NCBI GenBank assembly: GCA_035646535.1
Contig: DASRPD010000073.1
Span: 1 to 24,543 of the forward strand
Source: DASRPD01 sp035646535
GTDB taxonomy: Bacteria > Actinomycetota > Acidimicrobiia > IMCC26256 > JANYLB01
Length of the DNA stretch: 24,543 nt
Direction: 5' to 3'
Position 1 is the first letter of the stretch; each line of letters begins with the position of its first letter. Shown in pieces: positions 1-6,385 of this stretch. A program made the translations under genes and the position numbers. The notes beneath the pieces are model-generated. The model saw only the letters and a list, made by a program, of their open reading frames with translations. It was not told the DNA's origin and made no database searches.

Positions 1-133
1 CATCAGGCCGAGCTTCGTGGCTGAACGGGAGGTCTCCCTACTGCTTTGGCGTCGCAGGTGATGAATTATTCATGACCTGCGACGCCAAAGCAGTAGGGAG
101 ACCTCCCGTTCAGCCACGAAGCTCGGCCTGATG
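1..133. repeat. Near-perfect 133-base inverted repeat at the window edge
   Basis: Base i pairs with base 134-i along the whole stretch. The only mismatch is G60/G74, and base 67 is the unpaired centre. The right half contains the last codons and stop of pheT (110-133), so the left half is an inverted copy of a coding end. The core (43-91) is a hairpin element that also occurs near 13094. Because the mirror extends past that core and starts exactly at base 1, I infer a snap-back or contig-end artefact rather than native sequence. That cannot be proven from this window. Confidence 0.9.
43..91 (-). terminator. Hairpin element, copy 1, downstream of pheT
   Basis: The arms carry GCGTCGCAGGT and ACCTGCGACGC, extended outward by GCTTTG/CAAAGC, around a 15-base loop that starts and ends with G. 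It lies about 20 bases after the pheT stop, where a terminator or mRNA 3' stabiliser would be expected. No U-run follows, so it is not a textbook intrinsic terminator. The first 19 bases (43-61) are identical to 13094-13112, and the loops are related. The left arm may be partly artefactual because it lies inside the edge palindrome. Confidence 0.5.
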
Positions 134-2497
134 CGCCGAGACGACGGCCTCGATCGCCCGGCGACGCAACCCCGCGACGTCCTCATCGGTGAGCGTCCGA
201 TCGGGCGACTGGTAGTGCAGCCGGAAGGCCAAGCTGCGTCGGCCGGGACCGAGCGCGTCACCGCGGAACTCGTCGAACACCCGCACCGAGTCCACGAGAT
301 CCGCGCCCGCGACGGCCAGCGTGTCGACGACCGCGCCCGCAGGAATCGAATCGTCGAGCACGAACGCCAGGTCGACGTGCGACGACGGGTACCGGCTCGG
401 CGCCCGGAACGCGGCGTCACGTCGGGCCCCCGTGAGGAGGGCGTCGAGGTCCAGCTCCAGTGCGACGATTGGTCCGTCGGTATCCACGAGCGTTGCCGGC
501 AGCTCGCCGGCACGCCCGATCTCGGCACCGTCGAGACGCACGACCGCGGACCGACCGGCCACGAACCCGACCACGCTCGCCGCCACCAGCTCGAGGGTGG
601 CGAGACCGAGGCCCTGGCCGAGGGCGTCCACGACATCGGTGATGTCGTGGACGTCCACCGGACGGTCCGGCTCGACCGGACGGCGCTGCACCAGGCCCAC
701 CAACACGACCGCCAGGTGATCACGCTCATCGGGCAGCACGGCCTCGGCGATGGGTGTGTGAAAGACGTGGCCCATCTCGAAGAGGGCGACGTCGGGCCGA
801 CCGTGTGCGGCATTGCGGGACACCGCGGCGACGAGACCAGGCAGAATCGACGGCCGCAGCACGGACTCGTCGGCCCGCAGGGAGTTCAGCGCGTGGACGA
901 GCCCATCGGCGGGCAGTCCGAGCCGTTCGAGATCTCCCGGCGCGATGAGCGGTACCGACACGGCCTCCGAACACCCCAAGCCGACGAGAACGTCCGCGAC
1001 GAGGCGGCGGTCGCGCTGTCGGGCACTCAACCCTCCCCGGCGACCGGCAACATTGGGCAGGGTTCGGGGGATGCGGTCGAGACCGATGCTCCGAGCAACT
1101 TCCTCGACGAGATCGATCTCGCGCTCGAGGTCGGGGCGCCAGCTCGGCGGCACCGTGTCGAAGTCCGGTCCATCGCCCGCGACGTCGATCCCGAGCGGCA
1201 TGAGCGCGTCGCGCACATCCTTCGGGGTGAGCGCAGCGCCGAGCAGGGCACCGACCCGACCGGTGCGGACGGCGATGTGGGGACGTTCGTGGGGACGGGG
1301 GTACTCGTCGATGACGTCCGGCGACACCCGCGCCCCGGCCACCTGCTCGAGCAGCTCGACCGCGCGTGCCGCCCCTTGGGCCACGGCGTCCGGATCGATC
1401 CCGCGCTCGAAGCGATGGCTCGACTCGGAGCGCAGTCCCAGACGCTTCGAGGTGCGGGCGATGCCCATCGGGTCGAAGTACGCGGCTTCGAGAAGGACCG
1501 TCGTCGTCGAATCGCTGACCTCGGAATCCCCACCACCCATGATCCCGGCCAAGGCCTGCGGACCCCGCGCCGCGTCGCAGATCAAGAGGTCGCTTCCCGT
1601 GAGTGTCCGCTCGACACGATCGAGGGTCGCGATCTGCTCACCGTCGTGCGCGAGGCGAACGACGATGCCGCGCCCGGCCAGGCGATCCAGGTCGAATGCG
1701 TGGAGGGGTTGATTGCGCTCGACCAGCACGTAGTTCGTCACGTCGACGACGTTGGAGATGGGCCGCATCCCCGCGAGCACCAGGCGGCGTGCCATCCAGG
1801 CCGGTGACTCCCCCATCACCACCGATGCCACCCGAGCGAGGTAACGGGGGCAGCGGTCGGGCGCCTCGATCGTCACCGAGATCGGGGCACCGAACGCCAC
1901 CGCGCCAACCGGATCACCGGCTTCGGGCTCGGCGACGGTGCACGGGAGCCGGTAGTGCGCTGCGAGCTCCCGAGCCAGTCCGACGATGCTCATCGCGTCG
2001 GGCCGATTCGGGGTGATCGACAGATCGAACACGACGTCGTCGAGTGCGAGGGCCTCGACGACGCCGACGCCGATCTCGGTGTCGGCACCGAGCTCGAGGA
2101 TGCCCTCCTGGTCATCGCCGAGGCCGAGCTCGCTCTGAGAGCACAGCATCCCGTCCGAGCTCACGCCGCGGATCGTGCGGGGCTCGAGGATGACGCCCCC
2201 CGGCAGCGTCGATCCCCCGCCTGCGTAGGCGACGATCATGCCTTCGGCGAGGTTCGGTGCTCCACACACGACCGTCGTCTCACCGAGTCCGAAGTCGACG
2301 TCGACGAGGCGCAGGCGGTCGGCGTCGGGGTGCGCCCGCACCGCAAGCACCCGCGCCGCGACCACGCCACCGATGTCCCGACCAGGCTCCTCGATGCCTT
2401 CGACCTCGAAGCCGAGCTGATCGAGGGTGTCCGCGAGCGCGTGCGGCTCGGCGTCGAGCGGCGTGAAATCTCGGAGCCAGGAGAGCGGAGCGCGCAC
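110..2497 (-). CDS. pheT: Phenylalanyl-tRNA synthetase beta subunit
   Basis: PheT pairs with PheS to form the (alpha-beta)2 enzyme that charges tRNA-Phe in the cytoplasm. The 795-residue product has the normal bacterial length and domain order. It opens with the typical N-terminus (RAPLSWLRDF). A tRNA-binding OB-fold follows at about 41-150 (HPDADRLRLVDVD, VVCGAPN), then the B3/B4 core (SNVVDVTNYV, QPLHAFDLD, GIMGG, SSHRFERGID), the B5 domain (PSWRPDLEREIDLVEEVAR) and a C-terminal anticodon-binding FDX-ACB domain (RYPSSHVDLAFVLDD). I place the start at a GTG two bases after the pheS stop. The frame stays open upstream through pheS, but that extension resembles nothing. The last eight codons fall inside the edge palindrome, so the C-terminus is real but its downstream context is uncertain. 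Confidence 0.97.
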   Translation of the reverse strand: MRAPLSWLRDFTPLDAEPHALADTLDQLGFEVEGIEEPGRDIGGVVAARVLAVRAHPDADRLRLVDVDFGLGETTVVCGAPNLAEGMIVAYAGGGSTLPGGVILEPRTIRGVSSDGMLCSQSELGLGDDQEGILELGADTEIGVGVVEALALDDVVFDLSITPNRPDAMSIVGLARELAAHYRLPCTVAEPEAGDPVGAVAFGAPISVTIEAPDRCPRYLARVASVVMGESPAWMARRLVLAGMRPISNVVDVTNYVLVERNQPLHAFDLDRLAGRGIVVRLAHDGEQIATLDRVERTLTGSDLLICDAARGPQALAGIMGGGDSEVSDSTTTVLLEAAYFDPMGIARTSKRLGLRSESSHRFERGIDPDAVAQGAARAVELLEQVAGARVSPDVIDEYPRPHERPHIAVRTGRVGALLGAALTPKDVRDALMPLGIDVAGDGPDFDTVPPSWRPDLEREIDLVEEVARSIGLDRIPRTLPNVAGRRGGLSARQRDRRLVADVLVGLGCSEAVSVPLIAPGDLERLGLPADGLVHALNSLRADESVLRPSILPGLVAAVSRNAAHGRPDVALFEMGHVFHTPIAEAVLPDERDHLAVVLVGLVQRRPVEPDRPVDVHDITDVVDALGQGLGLATLELVAASVVGFVAGRSAVVRLDGAEIGRAGELPATLVDTDGPIVALELDLDALLTGARRDAAFRAPSRYPSSHVDLAFVLDDSIPAGAVVDTLAVAGADLVDSVRVFDEFRGDALGPGRRSLAFRLHYQSPDRTLTDEDVAGLRRRAIEAVVSAHQAELRG

Positions 2498-2499
2498 GG

Positions 2500-3525
2500 T
2501 CAGTACTGCTCGAGGAAGCGGACGTCGCTGTCGTAGAACGTCTTGATGGGTTGGACGCCGTACTTGATCATGGCCATGCGTTCGATCCCGAACCCGAAGG
2601 CGAAGCCGGAGTACTCCTCGGGGTCGATACCCACCGCACGAAACACGTTCGGATCGACCATGCCGCAGCCCCCCAGCTCGATCCAGCTCGTGTGGGAACA
2701 CACGCGGCAGCCTGCACCGTCACAGAAAGGACAGCTCACCGCGTACTCCGCGGAAGGCTCGGTGAAGGGGAAGAACGACGGCAACAGCCGTGACTGCACG
2801 CCTTCACCGAAGTATGCGGTGGTGAAGGCCGCCATGGTGCCCGAGAGGTCACCGAAGGTGATGCCCCGGTCGACCGCCAGGCCTTCGATCTGGTGGAACA
2901 CCGACGAGTTGCGCGGGCTCGGCGCCTCGTTGCGGTAGACGCGACCGGGCGTCACCGCGAAGATCGGTGGCGGCTGGGTTTCCATCACCCGGATCTGGAC
3001 GGGTGAGGTGTGCGTGCGCAGCACGACCTGTTCGGGCTCACCGAGCTGCACGTAGAACGTGTCCTGCATCGCGCGGGCCGGATGGTCGGGCGGGAAGTTG
3101 AGCGCTTCGAAGTTGTGCCAGTCGTCTTCGACCTCAGGTCCCTCGGCGACTTGGTAGCCGAGGTCGATGAACACGTCCTCCAGCTCGCGCTGGGTCTGGG
3201 TGATGAGGTGGAGGTGCCCGCGCCGGCGCCCGTGGCCCCCGAGCGTGAGGTCGACAGACGGCCCCGACCGACCCGCCTCCGCACGGGCCAGCTCGCGACG
3301 ACGATCCTCGATGGAGGCCTGTACGGCCTTGGTGAACTCCGAGACGGCCCGGCCGACGACGGGTCGCTCGTCGGCCGGCAAGGTCTTGATGGACTCCTTG
3401 ACCGTCGCCGCGGCCGAGCGCTTGCCGACGAGAGCGCGCGCCACGTCGTCCAGCGCCTCGGCCGAGTCGGCCGCGGCGATCGCCGTGCGCGCTGCGGTCA
3501 GGTCGAGGGCGTCGGCGCCGCTCAC
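2500..3525 (-). CDS. pheS: Phenylalanyl-tRNA synthetase alpha subunit
   Basis: PheS is the catalytic class II subunit that activates phenylalanine and transfers it to tRNA-Phe. The 341 residues match the family length. The N-terminal coiled-coil arm spans about 1-95. Catalytic-core signatures follow: HNFEALNFPPDHPARAMQDT, RTHTSPVQIR, FHQIEGL, SFFPFTEPSAE and the C-terminal FGFGIERMAMIKYG. Between FTEPSAE and ELGGCGMVDPNV sits a four-cysteine insert (CPFC...CRVC) in place of the E. coli loop. Such a variant exists in some bacterial PheS and may bind zinc; that is inference. The GTG start overlaps the stop of the upstream methylase gene in a GTGA junction, which supports this start and translational coupling. 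Confidence 0.97.
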   Translation of the reverse strand: MSGADALDLTAARTAIAAADSAEALDDVARALVGKRSAAATVKESIKTLPADERPVVGRAVSEFTKAVQASIEDRRRELARAEAGRSGPSVDLTLGGHGRRRGHLHLITQTQRELEDVFIDLGYQVAEGPEVEDDWHNFEALNFPPDHPARAMQDTFYVQLGEPEQVVLRTHTSPVQIRVMETQPPPIFAVTPGRVYRNEAPSPRNSSVFHQIEGLAVDRGITFGDLSGTMAAFTTAYFGEGVQSRLLPSFFPFTEPSAEYAVSCPFCDGAGCRVCSHTSWIELGGCGMVDPNVFRAVGIDPEEYSGFAFGFGIERMAMIKYGVQPIKTFYDSDVRFLEQY

Positions 3526-4334
3526 AGCCGGCTCCGCTGCCGGGCTGCCTCGAACAGCATGACGCTCGCCGCGACTGCGACATTGAGGGACTCCCCGCGA
3601 CCGGCCATCGGAACGGTCACGGTGCGCTCGAGCCGGGCCGCCACCTCGGCTGCCAGCCCGTGGGCTTCGTTGCCGACGACAAGGGCACCCGGCCGGGTGA
3701 GATCCACCGACGTGTACTCATCACCGCCGTGGGCCACCGCGCCCCAGCTGGGCCGCCCCAGCGTCGCGAGCGCGTCGAGCACTTCCACCGCGTCCACTGC
3801 CTCCACTATCGGGATCCCGAAGAGCGCGCCGGCCGAGGCTCGCACGACCTTGGGGTTGCGCACGTCGACCGTTTCGCCGCAGCAGACTACCGCCGCGGCC
3901 CCGGCGGCTTCGGCACTGCGCACCAGCGTGCCGAGGTTGCCGGGATCGCCGACATCGGCGGCGACGAGCACCGGTCCGACACCGAGGCCCGCGACCGCGA
4001 GCATCTCCACCCGTCCGATCGGCGGCGCCGGCGCGATCGCCACCAGCGGCTGAGGCGCGCGTGTGGTTCCTGCCTGGGACAGCACTCCGGGGCGACATTC
4101 CCGCGCCACGATTCCCCGCGCCATGGCCTCGCGAGCGACGTCGAGGATCACGTCCTTCGCGTCGATGTCGAAGTAGACGACTTCCAGCGCGACTCCGCGA
4201 CGCAGCGCGTCGGTGACGAGGCGTGGCCCCTCGAGGACGATCCGGCCCTCGGTTCGCCGCTCGTTCGCGTCGCGCAGCAACGCCCGCAGGTGCCGGATCT
4301 CGTGATGCCGCGCGCCGAGCGCGGCTGGGTTCAC
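3522..4334 (-). CDS. SpoU/TrmH-family RNA 2'-O-methyltransferase
   Basis: This is a SAM-dependent methylase with the knotted SPOUT fold, expected to 2'-O-methylate a ribose in rRNA (TsnR-like) or tRNA. The 270-residue product has an N-terminal substrate-binding domain (about 1-100, RIVLEGPRLVTDAL). The three SpoU motifs follow: DPGNLGTLVRSAEAAG, ALVVGNEAHGL and VPMAGRGESLNVAVAASV. It sits between rplT and pheS, as a tsnR-type gene does in other actinobacteria. The GTG start forms a GTGA overlap with the rplT stop. A longer in-frame reading upstream runs through rplT and is meaningless. The exact RNA target cannot be read from sequence. Confidence 0.92.
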   Translation of the reverse strand: MNPAALGARHHEIRHLRALLRDANERRTEGRIVLEGPRLVTDALRRGVALEVVYFDIDAKDVILDVAREAMARGIVARECRPGVLSQAGTTRAPQPLVAIAPAPPIGRVEMLAVAGLGVGPVLVAADVGDPGNLGTLVRSAEAAGAAAVVCCGETVDVRNPKVVRASAGALFGIPIVEAVDAVEVLDALATLGRPSWGAVAHGGDEYTSVDLTRPGALVVGNEAHGLAAEVAARLERTVTVPMAGRGESLNVAVAASVMLFEAARQRSRL

Positions 4335-4693
4335 GCCGCGGTCAGGGCTTCGCGGGCCGTGGAGACGAGCGTCGCGAACGCGTCGGAGTCGCGAACGGCG
4401 ATGTCGGCGAGCAGCTTGCGGTCGACGTCGACCTCGGCCACGCGCAGGCCCGCGATGAACCGTGAGTAGCTCATGTCGTGCTGGCGGCACGCCGCGTTGA
4501 TGCGGACGATCCAGAGCCGACGGAACTCACCCTTGCGAGCCCGGCGGTCGCGAAAGGCGTACGCGCCTGAGCGCATGACCTGTTCGTTCGCCTTGCGAAA
4601 GCTCCGGCTCTTGGCGCCCGAGTACCCCTGGGCTGCCTCCAAGACCGCCCGGCGGTGCTTCTTGGCATGGACCGAACGTTTGACTCGCGCCAT
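4331..4693 (-). CDS. rplT: 50S ribosomal protein L20
   Basis: L20 binds 23S rRNA early in large-subunit assembly and, in other bacteria, represses its own operon by binding the leader. The 120-residue product is highly basic and has family hallmarks: MARVKRSVHAKKHRR at the N-terminus, AKGYSG-like AQGYSGAKSRSFRKA, and the RLWIVRINAACRQHDMSYS core. An AGGAGG ribosome binding site lies at 4706-4711, 12 bases before the ATG. The gene follows rpmI after a 144-base gap that contains a hairpin, and it overlaps the next gene by four bases. Confidence 0.98.
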   Translation of the reverse strand: MARVKRSVHAKKHRRAVLEAAQGYSGAKSRSFRKANEQVMRSGAYAFRDRRARKGEFRRLWIVRINAACRQHDMSYSRFIAGLRVAEVDVDRKLLADIAVRDSDAFATLVSTAREALTAA

Positions 4694-4725
4694 GACTCCG
4701 CTTCTCCTCCTGCCCCGGCTTCGCC

Positions 4726-4747
4726 CGGCGCGGACGTTGCCGCGCCG
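4726..4747 (-). promoter_or_regulatory. Stem-loop between rpmI and rplT
   Basis: A perfect 8-bp inverted repeat (CGGCGCGG/CCGCGCCG) with a 6-base loop lies about 30 bases upstream of the rplT start. The rpmI-rplT gap is unusually long for this compact cluster. The hairpin could balance or autoregulate L20 synthesis or protect a processed end. No U-run follows, so a terminator is unlikely. The structure is visible in sequence; the role is inference. Confidence 0.35.
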
Positions 4748-4837
4748 CAGGGCCGTGGACTCCTCGAGCGCCGTCCGGTTGTGCCCGCCGCGCGATCGCG
4801 CCGCGAGCTGGGCCGAGCCGGTGTGGTCGTTGTCGGG

Positions 4838-5035
4838 TTATGCCCGTCCGAGCAGCTTCTGGACGTGCTTGCGGTCGCCGCCGGTGACCTCTGCCCCACG
4901 GCCGAGGCGGCGGGTGCGCTTCGTCGGCTTCTTCTCGAGCAAGTGCGACCGGTTCGCCTTACGGCGACGGATCTTGCCGGTACCGGTGACGGTGAACCGC
5001 TTGGCCGCACCGCGGTGAGTCTTCATCTTCGGCAT
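4838..5035 (-). CDS. rpmI: 50S ribosomal protein L35
   Basis: L35 is a small basic large-subunit protein that always travels with infC and rplT. The 65-residue product matches the family length and signature: MPKMKTHRGAAKRF at the start, TGTGKIRRRKANRSH, and a C-terminal KHVQKLLGRA. An AGGAG ribosome binding site precedes the ATG by about nine bases and overlaps the end of infC, which stops 15 bases upstream. This spacing points to cotranscription and coupling with infC. Confidence 0.98.
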   Translation of the reverse strand: MPKMKTHRGAAKRFTVTGTGKIRRRKANRSHLLEKKPTKRTRRLGRGAEVTGGDRKHVQKLLGRA

Positions 5036-5050
5036 CGCTGCGCTCTCCTG

Positions 5051-5614
5051 CTACGAGTTCTTCTCGCCGTTGGCGGCCGAACTGCTCGGCTTGCGGCCTT
5101 GCCTCCGGATGGGGTGCAGCACCATCGTCATGTTCCGCCCGTCCTGGCGCGGGGCCGACTCGACCATCGCGAACTCGCTCACGTCCTCTGCGACCTGGTC
5201 GAGGATCCTGAGGCCGAGCTCGGGGTGGAACACCTCCCGACCGCGGAACATGATCGTGAGCTTCACCTTGGCACCCTCGCCGAGGAACCGCTCGACGTGC
5301 TTCATCTTGGTGGTGTAGTCGTGACTGTCGATCTTGGGACGGAACTTCATCTCCTTGGTGACGACGTTCGTCGTCTTCTTGCGAGATTCCTTCCGGCGTT
5401 GCTCCTGTTCGTACTTGTAGCGGCCGTGGTTCATGATCCGACACACCGGCGGGTTCGCGCTTGCCGCCACCTCGACGAGGTCGAGCTCTTGCTCCCGGGC
5501 TACGGCCAGCGCCTCGGGAAGGGGTTTCACCCCCAGCTTGGTGCCGTCGGCGTCAACGAGGAACACCTCGCGTGCGCGAATCTGGTCGTTGATCCTGGCT
5601 TCGTCGGTAGAGAT
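5051..5614 (-). CDS. infC: Translation initiation factor IF-3, apparent AUC start
   Basis: IF3 binds the 30S subunit, blocks premature 50S joining and rejects non-canonical start codons. The 187-residue product shows the N-terminal domain (RINDQIRAREVFLVDADG, DLVEVAASANPPVCRIM), the basic linker (KYEQEQRRKESRKKT) and the C-terminal domain (KEMKFRPKIDSHDY, IMFRGREVFHPELG, DGRNMTMVLHP). I place the start at ATC (5614-5612), because a GGTGAT box lies six bases upstream and the product would begin (M)STDEARIND, as IF3 normally does. E. coli infC uses AUU for autoregulation, so a non-canonical start fits the family. In-frame TTG (5656) and GTG (5650, 5644) codons would add 10-14 residues and lack a ribosome binding site. 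Confidence 0.93.
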   Translation of the reverse strand: MSTDEARINDQIRAREVFLVDADGTKLGVKPLPEALAVAREQELDLVEVAASANPPVCRIMNHGRYKYEQEQRRKESRKKTTNVVTKEMKFRPKIDSHDYTTKMKHVERFLGEGAKVKLTIMFRGREVFHPELGLRILDQVAEDVSEFAMVESAPRQDGRNMTMVLHPIRRQGRKPSSSAANGEKNS

Positions 5615-5620
5615 TGGAGC

Positions 5621-5626
5621 ATCACC
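5621..5626 (-). promoter_or_regulatory. Ribosome binding site that sets the infC start
   Basis: GGTGAT, within GGGGTGAT, matches the anti-Shine-Dalgarno complement (AAGGAGGTGATC) over six bases and sits six bases before the ATC codon. None of the upstream TTG or GTG candidates has a comparable site. This is the main reason for choosing ATC as the infC start. Confidence 0.55.
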
Positions 5627-5656
5627 CCACGGGCTCGGTTCCACTTGCACGCGCAA

Positions 5657-5682
5657 GCGGCGGACACGGGAGCGTCCGCCGC
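5657..5682 (-). promoter_or_regulatory. Stem-loop in the infC leader
   Basis: A perfect 9-bp inverted repeat (GCGGCGGAC/GTCCGCCGC) with an 8-base loop lies 43 bases upstream of the proposed ATC start. It directly abuts the alternative TTG codon, so any ribosome binding site for that TTG would be buried in the stem. The infC-rpmI-rplT leader is a known site of autoregulation in other bacteria, so a regulatory role is plausible. The structure is seen; its function is inferred. Confidence 0.45.
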
Positions 5683-5898
5683 ACTGCTGCCGGCCCCGGA
5701 TGTGACCCGAGACCCCAGCCGAATGGAGACGACCCGGCTACCACCACGGCGATGAGCGGTGAGGCCCACAACGCACGGTGTAGCCGGGTGGAGGATCGCC
5801 ACCGACCTCTCGGTCAACCGGCGGCACCCACTTCCCAACTAGGTTGTCGCCGTGAGGATAGCAGCGACGCGCACATGCGCCGGTCGGAGCAGCAGTCA
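5683..5898. other. Divergent intergenic region, infC / DUF1844 gene
   Basis: This 216-base non-coding stretch must hold the promoters of the minus-strand infC cluster and of the plus-strand pair. On the minus strand I see TATCCT (5860-5855) and a TTGACC (5820-5815) without well-spaced partners. On the plus strand a GGAG box (5886-5889) serves the next ORF. I cannot assign either promoter with confidence. No tRNA or terminator is visible. Confidence 0.4.
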
Positions 5899-6360
5899 AT
5901 GAGCACCCTCTGGACACCCGGCGGCGAGCACGCCCCCGAGCCGAAGCCCCCGACCGGCCAAGATCCCAGCCCGGGACGGCCCGCACCTGAGCCCGGCGGC
6001 CCGGGAGATAGGGGCCCGGGCGGCCCCGGACCCGAGATCGACGAAGCCCAGATGCGCGAGGCGCTCGCCCAGCTCGCGGCCACTCCCGTCGCCGCGATCC
6101 TGGCCGACCATGCCGTCCGGCTCCACGAGCTCGCCGTGCTCCACCTCGGCATGTCGGCCGAGCGGACCGAGTCCCTGGACGAGGCCGCCCTTGCCATCGA
6201 CGGGATGGCCGCCCTGGTCGAGGACCTCGGCGAGCGCCTCGGCGACGCCGCCGACCCGCTCGCCGAAGCGTTGAGCCAGCTCCGCCTCGCGTACGTGCAG
6301 GTGCGAGACGGCCTGGCGTCAGCTCCACCGGTCGATGCCACTCCCGCGGACGGGGCGTGA
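5899..6360 (+). CDS. DUF1844-like small protein
   Basis: The function is unknown. The 153-residue product has a disordered Pro/Gly-rich N-terminus (about 1-48, EPGGPGDRGPGGPGP) followed by a helical segment resembling DUF1844 proteins: QLAATPVAAILADHAVRLHE, then ESLDEAALAIDGMAALVEDL and QLRLAYVQVRDGL. DUF1844 genes lie near infC in other actinobacteria, which supports the family guess; I recall this rather than having checked it. I chose the ATG at 5899 because GGAG sits nine bases upstream. An in-frame ATG at 5875 is possible. The protein has no signal peptide or strong membrane segment. It is 25 bases upstream of the GH15 gene on the same strand, so the two may be cotranscribed. Confidence 0.75.
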   Translation: MSTLWTPGGEHAPEPKPPTGQDPSPGRPAPEPGGPGDRGPGGPGPEIDEAQMREALAQLAATPVAAILADHAVRLHELAVLHLGMSAERTESLDEAALAIDGMAALVEDLGERLGDAADPLAEALSQLRLAYVQVRDGLASAPPVDATPADGA

Positions 6361-6385
6361 CCGTCACCGCTGTCCACATGACGCG

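Noticed and set aside
131..1807. A 558-codon open frame on the plus strand opposite pheT
   Set aside because: Its sequence is Arg/His/Asp-rich without motifs and it mirrors the codon pattern of pheT; long antisense frames are common at this GC content.
2498..2701. Longer pheT start upstream, inside pheS
   Set aside because: The extra residues are not PheT-like; the family N-terminus (RAPLSWLRDF) begins right at the GTG at 2497.
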